A program made the translations under genes and the position numbers. Positions 8,855-17,025 of a DNA stretch of 64,000 nucleotides are shown in pieces (the stretch's first letter is position 1; every line of letters begins with the position of its first letter). This stretch comes from a virus. The notes beneath the pieces are model-generated. The model worked only from the letters and a program-made list of their open reading frames with translations. It made no database searches and had not been told where the DNA came from. The stretch covers positions 30,370 through 94,369 of IMG/VR virus record IMGVR_UViG_3300037808_002131. One strand, given 5' to 3'.

Positions 8855-9200
8855 GCATATGCCGCTTTAGATCGTTTATAATATTTTGTTTTCTAGACAA
8901 TAAAAGATCTTCAAATTTATCTTTATTTTCACTCAATTCTTGAAAATCATTAATAGACTGCTTTTCTACATATTCTCTTTCCTGCACTCTATCTTCATCT
9001 ATAGGTTCAGAACAAACGCTAGCAATCGAAGAAAATACGTTTGTCATTATTATATTTTCATGACAATTATTTATAATAAGAACATTGTCGCTATTCAAAG
9101 ATTTTAATATTGATTTGCCATCAGACCATTCGACCACAATACCTTCAGCAGAAAGGCCGTTTTTCAAGAAAATTTTAACTTTTTTTCCAATCAATTTCAT
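8766..9200 (-). CDS. Hypothetical protein with Sm-like N-terminal domain (144 aa)
   Basis: Residues 3-55 read like a small SH3/Sm-type barrel: VKIFLKNGLSAEGIVVEWSD followed by SILKSLNSDNVLIIN, the strand pattern of Hfq/LSm proteins. The rest is a charged, probably helical region with an extended end (NYGYPSFSKWSSRND). The 3' end overlaps the helicase-loader reading frame. Proteins of this fold often bind RNA or act as adaptors, but fold and function are inferred from pattern only. It sits in the replication run and shares one base with the upstream zinc-finger gene. Confidence 0.6.
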   Translation of the reverse strand: MKLIGKKVKIFLKNGLSAEGIVVEWSDGKSILKSLNSDNVLIINNCHENIIMTNVFSSIASVCSEPIDEDRVQEREYVEKQSINDFQELSENKDKFEDLLLSRKQNIINDLKRHMHAAPNQANYGYPSFSKWSSRNDPAKKSDS

Positions 9201-9460
9201 TAGAATCCAGACCTACACTTGTAACACAAATAAGTTCCATCTTTTTGATTTGGCTTAGTTATGTAAGAGTTAAAAAAATTGCATTTCACGCAATGCATGC
9301 CACCATTATATTTTTTTTCAACAACCTCATCATCTACATAATCTGAAAAGTCATCTATAAAATGGTACTCTTCTCCAGACTCATCTACATACCCCGGATA
9401 AACACAGGGGTAACAAAAGCCAGGATCAGAGTCAGATGGAGGCGGGGCACTATCACTCAT
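9200..9460 (-). CDS. Small zinc-binding protein (86 aa)
   Basis: Acidic N-terminal half (DESGEEYHFIDDFSDYVDDE) and a C-terminal zinc ribbon with two CxxC knuckles: CVKCNFF and CYKCRSGF. A third pair, CYPC, lies near residue 16. The function is not recognised. The acidic region plus ribbon layout resembles small transcription or DNA-interacting factors, though that is inference. Start and stop are flush with both neighbours (1 base overlap downstream, 2 base gap upstream). Confidence 0.65.
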   Translation of the reverse strand: MSDSAPPPSDSDPGFCYPCVYPGYVDESGEEYHFIDDFSDYVDDEVVEKKYNGGMHCVKCNFFNSYITKPNQKDGTYLCYKCRSGF

Positions 9461-9462
9461 GA

Positions 9463-10047
9463 CTATACAATTGTCTTTAAAACATCGTCCTCAAAGCCTA
9501 TTGCATGCAATTGATCAAAGAGCTGCTTATACTGACCAAGAGCCGAAGGCCCAGAGTAACTCAATGCCTGCTTGGCAAACGCTAAGTCACCATAAGTTCT
9601 AACAGGCAATCCCAAATTAGATACAATTAGTTGATAGTCCGGCGGAAGCTCTGTCGCCTTTGATATTTTTTGCATCTCCGCTCGGTATGCAAAAAACTCA
9701 TTAGCCAAACCATTTTGTAAAAAGAAAGATAATTTCCTAATTTTTATATTTTTTGGAATAAGCTTAAAATCATACACCCAATCAATATATTCTTTAATTG
9801 TGCGTGGGTTTGAAGTATTTAACATCCAATAAATTCTTTTAACTAAAACAATTTCAGTACATTTAGATGGCGGCCCTTGAAAGGAATAACAAAAATTACG
9901 GTTATAGGCCTCTTCAAATCTTTTAACAATATAAGCCAACATATGAACCTCCTTCCATTGAGAGGTTCTTAAAACTTCAATATCTTTAAACTTTAAAAAG
10001 AATTTTTGCCAAGGTTTAGATAAAGTCGTTGCCGTCATGTCTGTCAC
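9463..10047 (-). CDS. Hypothetical protein (194 aa)
   Basis: Not recognised. An aromatic-rich, mainly helical protein (KPWQKFFLKFKDIEVL; EYIDWVYDFKLIPKN) with no signal or membrane segment. The long start is GTG at 10047; an ATG at 10038 with GGTGA six bases upstream is the likelier start, giving 191 residues. It lies between the UvsW-like helicase (5 bases upstream) and the zinc-ribbon protein, so it is probably co-expressed with replication or recombination genes. Confidence 0.62.
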   Translation of the reverse strand: MTDMTATTLSKPWQKFFLKFKDIEVLRTSQWKEVHMLAYIVKRFEEAYNRNFCYSFQGPPSKCTEIVLVKRIYWMLNTSNPRTIKEYIDWVYDFKLIPKNIKIRKLSFFLQNGLANEFFAYRAEMQKISKATELPPDYQLIVSNLGLPVRTYGDLAFAKQALSYSGPSALGQYKQLFDQLHAIGFEDDVLKTIV

Positions 10048-10052
10048 CGCAC

Positions 10053-11516
10053 TTAAATTACAGTAAAGCCTTTCTCGCTAGAATATATTTTCTTTCGCTC
10101 TTTTGAGTGCTTACTTAAGTAATGAACATCATCATAAAAATCTATTACAGCTGCTCGTTTTTTGCCTTTCCAAGGGCGGATTACTCGACCTATTCTTTGT
10201 AGCGCACGAACTGAACTCTTCCCCGCACCTGCTAAAATTAACCCGGATAAAGCAGGCATATCCACACCAATATCAAATATCGTTGAGGCAATTATACAAT
10301 TCACCTCACCACTTTCTAATCTTTCTTTTGCTTTATTTCTAGCATCAATGGAGTCTTTTCCGCTTAATAAGATACAAGGAAGCTCTTCAGATATTTTTTT
10401 ATACAATATTTTTCCATGTGCAATTTGTGTGTAAAGAACTAAAACTTTGTAATTTTTATCAACAAGAATTTTAGCCCACTGAGATACCAATGAATTTCTA
10501 ATATCATTTTCGACAACATATTTTTTATAAATATGAGGGTATTTTTTGGTAAGCTTTTCTTTGTACTTTGGAACTTTTACAAATTTAATCAGAGGGGGCA
10601 CCAAGTATCCTTGATCAATAAGTGGGCTGGCCGATATATCAACGATTTTCGAACCAAAAATTGACTCTATAAGCAAGTCACTTCCATCGTCGCGCCAAGG
10701 GCTTGCACTCATTCCATAAATATATTCTGGATTTATATTTTTATAAATCTCTTGAATAGTATTACAAGAGGACATGTGGCACTCATCAAAAATGTTCAAC
10801 TTAACAGTTTTCATGAGCTTTCTTATGTCATTATACTTGCTATCACCTAAAGATTTTTCTTTGCCAATCTTATCTGTTGTAATCTGAGACTTTAACCCTA
10901 TGGCCTGTCCAATAGTCCAAACACTTACAATATTAATTTTTTTAATCTCGCAAAGTCCGTCTCCAATTACCCCAACATCTTCATCAAAAACTTCATTAAA
11001 AAAATTGTGAAATTGATAAAGAAGATCTGTGCCAATGACATAAATAAAAGTCGGCTTCCCAAAGTAAGCCGTGATCATAGCGGCCATAAGTGATTTTCCG
11101 CTACCAGTGGCTGACCTTATAACTCCGCAATCCTTATCCTTCACAACGCTAAGCACATCGTTTTGATAAGGCCTTGGTTCTTTTTTAATTTTCAATAAAT
11201 TATCATGTATATCAATTGAATTAATTGGCGTCTTCGGCGTTCTTCTGTCTTCAATGATTAAACTCTTACCGGCGTCGCTGTAAAAGTCTCTAACTCTATC
11301 CAAAAGTCCATATGGAAAAGTCAACCGCTTGGTTAATATACGATGTATTCCATCCCACCTTACAAAAGAACCATTCTTATAATAACCTTTGTACGCTTTG
11401 GTGTATTTCGCCCCCTGTACGTGAAATGATAGCTCATCGTCCAAAGATCGAATAAAAGTTATATCAGGCTCTTCTTCTATAGCGCAGCCATCTTTATTTA
11501 TAATTATTTTAGACAT
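10053..11516 (-). CDS. SF2 DNA helicase, UvsW-like
   Basis: ATP-driven helicase of superfamily 2, probably for recombination, fork rescue and origin R-loop removal as T4 UvsW does. The 487 residues carry an N-terminal domain of about 110 residues, then motif I SATGSGKS near 135, motif II DECHMSS near 240, motif III MSASPWRDD near 272, and motif VI QRIGRVIRPW near 445. Size and order match UvsW (about 500 residues). The ATG at 11516 follows a strong hairpin by only 8 bases, and no clear ribosome site is visible, so translation or transcription may be controlled there. Confidence 0.84.
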   Translation of the reverse strand: MSKIIINKDGCAIEEEPDITFIRSLDDELSFHVQGAKYTKAYKGYYKNGSFVRWDGIHRILTKRLTFPYGLLDRVRDFYSDAGKSLIIEDRRTPKTPINSIDIHDNLLKIKKEPRPYQNDVLSVVKDKDCGVIRSATGSGKSLMAAMITAYFGKPTFIYVIGTDLLYQFHNFFNEVFDEDVGVIGDGLCEIKKINIVSVWTIGQAIGLKSQITTDKIGKEKSLGDSKYNDIRKLMKTVKLNIFDECHMSSCNTIQEIYKNINPEYIYGMSASPWRDDGSDLLIESIFGSKIVDISASPLIDQGYLVPPLIKFVKVPKYKEKLTKKYPHIYKKYVVENDIRNSLVSQWAKILVDKNYKVLVLYTQIAHGKILYKKISEELPCILLSGKDSIDARNKAKERLESGEVNCIIASTIFDIGVDMPALSGLILAGAGKSSVRALQRIGRVIRPWKGKKRAAVIDFYDDVHYLSKHSKERKKIYSSEKGFTVI

Positions 11517-11524
11517 AAAACTAC

Positions 11525-11562
11525 AAACTCACGGTTGCTGAATAACTAGCAACCGTGAGTTT
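11525..11562 (-). terminator. Strong 15-bp hairpin between the 66-aa gene and the UvsW-like helicase
   Basis: Perfect inverted repeat: the arm at 11525-11539 pairs with 11548-11562 around an 8-base loop. On the minus strand it is followed by a mixed T-run (TTTGTAGTTTT) and on the plus strand by TATTTTTG. It sits 8 bases before the helicase start, so it could end the tubulin/glycan transcript, or act as a leader structure for the helicase. Confidence 0.65.
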
Positions 11563-11584
11563 TATTTTTGAACAACTAATGCCT

Positions 11585-11785
11585 CTAGCTAGGCGCTTCA
11601 GGGTACATAAAAGATTGATCGTCATATATTACAACGCGATTCTTTTTTGCAACAAATCTATATAAGTTAGTATTTGTATTATTTTTCTTATCCTCTGATT
11701 TTTTATTCAGAGTTTTCTTATTATGAAGCTTATTCATGCACTTAAAAGCTGATAATTTATCAGCCTTTTCTTTTATCAATAACAT
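11585..11785 (-). CDS. Small basic protein of unknown function (66 aa)
   Basis: Not recognised. A Lys/Asn-rich 66-residue product (NKKSEDKKNNTNTNLYRF) ending in a more ordered-looking tail. Its ATG lies inside the tubulin-like gene, overlapping it by 26 bases in another frame, and a strong hairpin follows its stop. The low-complexity middle and the overlap leave doubt. It might be translated by coupling to the tubulin homologue, and could be a partner, but nothing in the sequence proves it. Confidence 0.45.
   Translation of the reverse strand: MLLIKEKADKLSAFKCMNKLHNKKTLNKKSEDKKNNTNTNLYRFVAKKNRVVIYDDQSFMYPEAPS
11744..11769 (-). terminator. Weak hairpin overlapping the tubulin-like stop codon
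   Basis: Minus-strand sequence AAAAGGCTGATAAATTATC then AGCTTTT forms a 6-bp GCTGAT/ATCAGC stem with an A-run before it and a short T-run after. The TGA of the tubulin-like gene lies in the left arm. The T-run is only four bases, so it could be a partial terminator or chance. Confidence 0.3.
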
Positions 11786-13163
11786 TTCTAGTCAATCGAC
11801 CAAACGCAGAGCTTTTCTTTGCAATTTTGTCTTTGACTTTTTGAGCCTGTGATACGGTCTTATCAGTTCCAGCATCAAGGTTTAATGCTAAATTACGAGT
11901 CAAATCTTTGTTTTTAATCGCCTCTAGATGGGTAGATACTTCTTTTTTAAGCTCAGTAACTCTTGAGTCCGGCAAGCTAAGCCCGCTAAAAAATGAATAG
12001 ACCTTAATTACATCTTCTTCAATTGTATCATCTACATATATGCCTCTGAAGACGCCAAGAGGAGTTTGAGCTACGTCTTGAACCATTGCCATAGCATAGT
12101 TTATCGATGAGCTTGGTATTTTATCCCAAACCTTTTTATTAGCCAAAAACATTGCTCCAATGTATTTTGTTTGCTTTAGGTCAAAGCCACTGGCCAATAA
12201 CCCTGACGTCATATTGCTAATGACTGCCTCAGCAATAGCTGTATCTTCTTCGTAATTATCAATTGTCATCCAACCATAGAGACTTAACCCTCCACCATCA
12301 GTGACAATCTTTGCCCACTCCATGGGATCCAAGGATTTGACATTTGAAGGCTCTGAGGAAAAGGTGTTAAATACATCTATAGGCTCAACAATGGCCTTAT
12401 TGCTAACCCGATAAAACTCCATGGGACTAACATCACTAAAGATGGTTTCGATCTTGGCGTTGTCCACAACAATTAAGTTGTTTATTCTCGACGTCTGAAC
12501 CTCTTTTGCCAGCTTAGAAAGCGCCTCTAAAGAGTTTTTCTTCGTCTGAGGATCCTCATTAGTCATTGGCAAAACCGTAACAACCAATACCGGCCTTCCT
12601 GTCGCTGACAGAATGTCAATCATAGTCTCTACAGACCCACTACCGCTGCCGCCACCTAGAGATGTACAAAGAATAAAGACCTGACAATCTCCAAGCTTAT
12701 CATTAACAAGCTCATTTATCTTGTCCTTGTGTGTTTCGGCAGCCTCAAAGCCAAGCTGAGGGTCCTTTGATGCCCCTCCAAGGCCATACTCAAGCAAACA
12801 TTTGTTTGACTCAGGTAGATTGATGTGAGTTAAATCTTGCTGCGCTGTATTAAATACAATTGCTTCATAGCCAAGATCATAAAAACACTCGGCTAGACGT
12901 GAGCCTGCCTGCCCAGAGCCAACAATTCCGAAATCAATACTTCTTGTGCGTCTTTCAACAATCCGAGGGGGCATATCTTCATCCTTTTGCACGGCCTCTT
13001 CGCCACTCTTTTGCTGCTTAGCTTCCATCTGCTTTTTTAAAGCTTGAAGCTTTGCCGCGTCTAATTCAAGCTCATCTTCAGAAACCATAACTACGGCCTC
13101 TTGTGAGATGTCATCGACAATATCATTTTGTGTGGCTTGCCCATTTTCAGTTTTAACAGTCAT
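11760..13163 (-). CDS. Tubulin/FtsZ-like GTPase
   Basis: A filament-forming GTPase of the tubulin superfamily. Residues 1-75 are an acidic, coiled-coil-like extension. The nucleotide fold starts at FGIVGSGQAGSRLAE (FtsZ G-box 1), continues with FNTAQQDL (FtsZ NTDAQAL), GLGGASKDPQLG, and the tubulin signature SLGGGSGSGSVE near residue 160 (FtsZ GGGTGTG). A long helix and a C-terminal activation-like domain follow. At 467 residues it is longer than FtsZ or PhuZ because of the extension. Its ATG overlaps the upstream epimerase stop as ATGA with a GAGG ribosome site, so the two are coupled. PhuZ in phiKZ-type phages positions DNA or the phage nucleus; a similar spatial role is inference here. Confidence 0.82.
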   Translation of the reverse strand: MTVKTENGQATQNDIVDDISQEAVVMVSEDELELDAAKLQALKKQMEAKQQKSGEEAVQKDEDMPPRIVERRTRSIDFGIVGSGQAGSRLAECFYDLGYEAIVFNTAQQDLTHINLPESNKCLLEYGLGGASKDPQLGFEAAETHKDKINELVNDKLGDCQVFILCTSLGGGSGSGSVETMIDILSATGRPVLVVTVLPMTNEDPQTKKNSLEALSKLAKEVQTSRINNLIVVDNAKIETIFSDVSPMEFYRVSNKAIVEPIDVFNTFSSEPSNVKSLDPMEWAKIVTDGGGLSLYGWMTIDNYEEDTAIAEAVISNMTSGLLASGFDLKQTKYIGAMFLANKKVWDKIPSSSINYAMAMVQDVAQTPLGVFRGIYVDDTIEEDVIKVYSFFSGLSLPDSRVTELKKEVSTHLEAIKNKDLTRNLALNLDAGTDKTVSQAQKVKDKIAKKSSAFGRLTRNVIDKRKG

Positions 13164-14113
13164 TCATTTCCTCTTATATACCATTTATTTTTAAGGTACC
13201 AATTAATAGAAAAAGCTATAGTTTCTTTATATTTCGCAGATGGTTTCCAGCCAATACTTTTAAGTTTATCACTATTAATTGCGTATCGAGATGCTAAATT
13301 ATTATCACCTATTATTTCCACCAAATCGTATCCCTGATCAACGCAGGTGCAGATTTCATGAAACATTTCAATATCAGAAAACTCATAACCAGCAGAAACA
13401 TTAAAGGTTTCATTTTGATTGGCATTCATCATAATTTGGGTTAGTGCGTTGCATAGATCTCCAACGTACAGCCACTCTCTTTGAGTCAAGCCATTATCAT
13501 ATATCTTGGTCTTTTTTTTCTCTAGAATATTCTTCAAAACTCCAGGGATAAAGCTATCGGGGAATTGCCTTGGCCCAAATAAATCACAAGATCTTAAAAT
13601 ATTGTAATTTAGACCAAATTCAGAACATGCAGCCCTAATAAGAACCTCTGCCGCCACCTTACTTGCAGCAAAAGAATTAATAGGACTTAATTCTGATGCT
13701 TCATCGTGACTTTCTCGACACTTATTTCCATAAACCTCATAGTTGCTTAAATAAAAAATACGCTTTACCTCTGCCTTCACGCAAGCATTAATAACATTCG
13801 ACGTGCCAATTATATTAGTGTCTTGAAATGAATTAAACTGACAATTTTTACCATACGCAGGACGCTCTTCAGCGGCATGAATTACATAATCAGGTTTTTC
13901 TAAAGAAAAAACAACATCCAAAAAATGATTATCTAATATATTTCCAATATAAAATGTATGCCCTTTGTTTGCATAAACATTATGCAGCCCGAAATGTTTT
14001 TTCACTTTATCTAAGCTTACAAATACATAATCTAATTTATTATGTAAAGATTTGCGAATAAAGTTACTCATAACAAAGCCGCATGAGCCAGTAATAAGCA
14101 CTTTTTTAGTCAT
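13160..14113 (-). CDS. Short-chain dehydrogenase-like NDP-sugar epimerase/dehydratase with altered active site
   Basis: An extended SDR protein of 317 residues, closest in pattern to dTDP-glucose 4,6-dehydratase and related epimerases (NCQFNSFQDTNIIGTSNVI; FGPRQFPDSFIPGVL; QREWLYVGD). Two key places are changed. The glycine-rich loop reads TGSCGFVMS, so the third Gly of GxxGxxG is Met. The catalytic YxxxK reads FAASK, with Phe in place of Tyr. Redox chemistry is therefore doubtful; it may be a binding or regulatory paralogue or use another residue. It sits at the end of the sugar cluster, coupled to the tubulin gene. No clear ribosome site precedes the ATG. Confidence 0.75.
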   Translation of the reverse strand: MTKKVLITGSCGFVMSNFIRKSLHNKLDYVFVSLDKVKKHFGLHNVYANKGHTFYIGNILDNHFLDVVFSLEKPDYVIHAAEERPAYGKNCQFNSFQDTNIIGTSNVINACVKAEVKRIFYLSNYEVYGNKCRESHDEASELSPINSFAASKVAAEVLIRAACSEFGLNYNILRSCDLFGPRQFPDSFIPGVLKNILEKKKTKIYDNGLTQREWLYVGDLCNALTQIMMNANQNETFNVSAGYEFSDIEMFHEICTCVDQGYDLVEIIGDNNLASRYAINSDKLKSIGWKPSAKYKETIAFSINWYLKNKWYIRGNE

Positions 14114-14128
14114 ATTAATTAAATTAAA

Positions 14129-15061
14129 TTATAAATTATCTTGATACCACGTAATTGTTTTTACCAAGCCAGTCAAAAGGTTTGTATCAGCTTCAAAATT
14201 TAACATTTCTTTTGCACGAGAAACATCAAGCCTTCGTTTAGGCTGACCGTCCGAAACTTCTCCTGTAAATAAAACCTCACCATCAAATCCGACTAATTTA
14301 GCTATTAAGTGCGCAAGCTCTTTAATTGATATTTCTTTTCCTGTACCTAAATTTATTGGTAATTCAGTATCTAGGCTTTGATATACAGCAGATACAATTG
14401 CCTTAGCCGCATCTTCCGCATAAAAGAACTCTCTCGTCGCAAGTCCGGTCCCCCAACACCTTACGGTGGACAATCCCTTATCGACAGCATTAACAAATTT
14501 ATTTATTAATGCAGGAATAACGTGACTATTAACAAGATCAAAATGATCATGCGGGCCAAATAAATTAACAGGAATTAAATGAGCGCCAGCAATGCCGTAT
14601 TGCTCTCTGTAAGTATTGCCAAGCATCATCAGCGTTCTTTTAGCCTGACCATATGGCGCATTTGTGCTCTCAGGGTACCCATTAAATATATCGTCTTCTT
14701 TAAATGGAGTAGGACAATTTAAAGGATAAGAACATACGCTACCAAGCGTGTACACTCTTTTTACGTTAAACCTTCGAGCAGATTCAAATATATTAATACC
14801 CATTAGGGTATTATCTCTTAAAAAGTCTACTGGGCGATTTTTATTTGCCAATATACCACCACATACCGCAGCCATATGAACGACTACGTCAGGGCATGTT
14901 ATGTTAAACAAATGATCGCATTCAACACCAGAAACTAAATCAAATTTCGAACCAACACAAGTAATCGTGTCATTTAATTCTTTATCTTGTATGTGCTTAT
15001 CAAAGGCAGCTTCAACGTGTTTTCCTAAAAACCCCGTACCTCCTGTAATTAAAATATTCAC
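14129..15061 (-). CDS. fcl: GDP-L-fucose synthase
   Basis: Turns the GDP-4-keto-6-deoxymannose made by GMD into GDP-L-fucose using NADPH. Evidence in 310 residues: TGGTGFLGKHV nucleotide loop, the family block CSYPLNCPTPFKEDD, the catalytic YGQAK (YxxxK), and NLFGPHDHFDLVNSHVIPAL, all characteristic of this enzyme rather than generic epimerases. The start is GTG at 15061 with an AAGGAAG ribosome site. It lies directly downstream of gmd, so the two complete the fucose branch. Length matches the bacterial enzyme (about 320). Confidence 0.9.
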   Translation of the reverse strand: MNILITGGTGFLGKHVEAAFDKHIQDKELNDTITCVGSKFDLVSGVECDHLFNITCPDVVVHMAAVCGGILANKNRPVDFLRDNTLMGINIFESARRFNVKRVYTLGSVCSYPLNCPTPFKEDDIFNGYPESTNAPYGQAKRTLMMLGNTYREQYGIAGAHLIPVNLFGPHDHFDLVNSHVIPALINKFVNAVDKGLSTVRCWGTGLATREFFYAEDAAKAIVSAVYQSLDTELPINLGTGKEISIKELAHLIAKLVGFDGEVLFTGEVSDGQPKRRLDVSRAKEMLNFEADTNLLTGLVKTITWYQDNL

Positions 15062-15080
15062 CGTTGCTTCCTTTAAATAA

Positions 15081-16067
15081 TTATAAGTTATCTGCTAGTA
15101 TTTTTTCTTTTTTAGCTAAATTCAAATCAGCTTCAATCATTTCGTCAACTAATTGAGCGAATGAGTACTCTGGACTCCACCCAAGTTCAGCTTTTATTTT
15201 AGTCGGATCTCCTTGCAAAGCATCAACCTCTGCTGGTCTTAAATACTTAGCATCAAATTTTACATAATCTTTCCAATCTAATTCTAACTTAGAAAAGACC
15301 AATTCAAGAAACTCTTTGACAGAGTGCATTCCTCCTGTCGCAACAACATAGTCCTTTGGCTCAGAGGCTGTTAAGATCATGTAGAGCGCCTTAGCAGTAT
15401 CCTTAGCGTGCCCCCAGTCGCGCTTAGCATCCAAATTGCCAAGCCTCAATTCATCCTGGAGCCCTAGCTTTATTCTGGTGGCTGCCCTTGTTATCTTTCT
15501 TGTTACAAAATTCTCAGCTCGGCGGGGGCTCTCGTGATTGAACGAAATTGCGTTAACCGCAAACATACCATATGACTCACGATAATTAATCGTAGACCAA
15601 TACGCCGCTAACTTGGCACACGCATAAGGGCTTCTTGGGTGGAAGGTTGTATCTTCATTTTGAGGAGGGGGCGTAGACCCATAAAGCTCGGAAGTGCTGC
15701 ATTGCAAGAACCTAGTCTCAGGGCTATACTTTCTAACAGCCTCTAGGCACCTGACCACACCCGTGCCAGTGACGTCCATTGCGTATTCTGGAACATCAAA
15801 GCTAACTCTTACATGAGATAAAGCGCCACAATTGAAAAACAAATCTGGCTTTGTATCAGATATAATATTAACCAAAGAAGAGTAATCTGTAAGATCGCCA
15901 TATACCAGATTAAGATTAGGGTGATTATAAATATGGTCAATTCTCTGTGTGTTAAAATTACTACTGCTTCTCTTTACACCATGAACCTCGTAGCCCTCCT
16001 TCAGCAGAAGCTCAGCCAAATAAGAACCCGTTTGACCTGTAATCCCTGTCAAGCATGCTTTTTTCAT
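15081..16067 (-). CDS. gmd: GDP-mannose 4,6-dehydratase
   Basis: Converts GDP-mannose to GDP-4-keto-6-deoxymannose, the first step to GDP-fucose. Diagnostic segments: LTGITGQTGSYLAE, HGVKRSSSNFNTQRIDH (NADP-specific Arg), SELYGSTPPPQNEDTTFHPR, catalytic SPYACAK (YxxxK), and the GMD block FNHESPRRAENFVTRKIT. At 328 residues it is somewhat shorter than E. coli GMD (about 370). An ATG with a GAGGG ribosome site begins it. The substrate GDP-mannose must come from the host or another region, since no mannose enzymes lie in the window. Confidence 0.93.
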   Translation of the reverse strand: MKKACLTGITGQTGSYLAELLLKEGYEVHGVKRSSSNFNTQRIDHIYNHPNLNLVYGDLTDYSSLVNIISDTKPDLFFNCGALSHVRVSFDVPEYAMDVTGTGVVRCLEAVRKYSPETRFLQCSTSELYGSTPPPQNEDTTFHPRSPYACAKLAAYWSTINYRESYGMFAVNAISFNHESPRRAENFVTRKITRAATRIKLGLQDELRLGNLDAKRDWGHAKDTAKALYMILTASEPKDYVVATGGMHSVKEFLELVFSKLELDWKDYVKFDAKYLRPAEVDALQGDPTKIKAELGWSPEYSFAQLVDEMIEADLNLAKKEKILADNL

Positions 16068-16079
16068 AAAACCCTCAAA

Positions 16080-17000
16080 TCAAAAATAATAACTAACTAC
16101 GCGCCTCAAGCCCTCTTCGAAATCAACCTTTTTCTTCCAGCCCAAAAGCTCAAGATTGCGGCTATACAATCTTGTTCTATTAAGCTCACGAGGCACTGCT
16201 GGCTTATAAATGATTGAACTTACAGAATCCGTAACTTTCAATAATGAATTCGCTATTTCATTAACACTTACTTCTTCATTTGAAGATACATTATACACCC
16301 CTCGACCTTTTTCTATTAACAATTCAAAAGCATCAATCACATCAGAAATATAAACAAAGTCTCGGGTCTGATTTCCGGTTCCAAAAATAAATAGATCTTT
16401 ATCATTAAGAATGTTATCTATAAATATAGAAATAACACCTGCCTCTCCTTTAGGAGACTGACGCTCCCCAAAAATATTAGCTGGCCTTAAAATACTATAA
16501 TCTAGATTATGCAATTCTGAATATAATTCAATGTACCTCTCCGAGGTCAGCTTTGACAATCCATAAGGGGAGCGCGGATTCGTCGCTGACTTTTCTATCC
16601 AAGGAAGCATCTCGTAAGGGCAATAAATCGCCCCACCGGTTGACGTGTAAATTAGCTTTTTTATGTCATATTTAACACAACATTTTAAAACATTTAAAGT
16701 GCCTATTATATTTTCATTTGCATCATTAATTGGATTTTTTATAGAGTCTCTAAGATTTATCTGCGCTGCCAAGTGAAATACATAATAAAATTTATTTTTT
16801 TTAAAGACTGAATCTAATTTATTTATTTTTTTAATGTCACAAAGCTCAAAAGATGCATCTGGATGAATGTTTTCCCTAAATCCTGTTGATAGGTTATCTA
16901 TGACAGTTACTCGATAACCAAGATCTATTAATCTATCAACAAGATGACTGCCGACAAAGCCCGCACCCCCTAAAACCGCAACTTCAAAACCCTTACCCAT
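16080..17000 (-). CDS. NAD-dependent NDP-sugar 4-epimerase (GalE-like SDR)
   Basis: A 306-residue extended SDR with an intact site: GGAGFVGSHLVD loop, VIDNLSTG after the second strand, FHLAAQINLRDSI, STGGAIYC, catalytic SPYGLSK and ILRPANIFGERQ. This pattern is typical of UDP-glucose/UDP-GlcNAc 4-epimerases that follow GalE. It could supply galactose- or GalNAc-type donors to the glycosyltransferases of the cluster. The exact sugar cannot be set from sequence. No good ribosome site precedes the ATG. Confidence 0.82.
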   Translation of the reverse strand: MGKGFEVAVLGGAGFVGSHLVDRLIDLGYRVTVIDNLSTGFRENIHPDASFELCDIKKINKLDSVFKKNKFYYVFHLAAQINLRDSIKNPINDANENIIGTLNVLKCCVKYDIKKLIYTSTGGAIYCPYEMLPWIEKSATNPRSPYGLSKLTSERYIELYSELHNLDYSILRPANIFGERQSPKGEAGVISIFIDNILNDKDLFIFGTGNQTRDFVYISDVIDAFELLIEKGRGVYNVSSNEEVSVNEIANSLLKVTDSVSSIIYKPAVPRELNRTRLYSRNLELLGWKKKVDFEEGLRRVVSYYF

Positions 17001-17025
17001 ATATAAAAATTAATTATTGAAATAA

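Noticed and set aside
11760-13163. Assignment to a nucleus-forming phiKZ-type phage
   Set aside because: No chimallin or multi-subunit RNA polymerase genes are seen, and a sigma factor and T4-like order are present. Tubulin alone does not prove that type.
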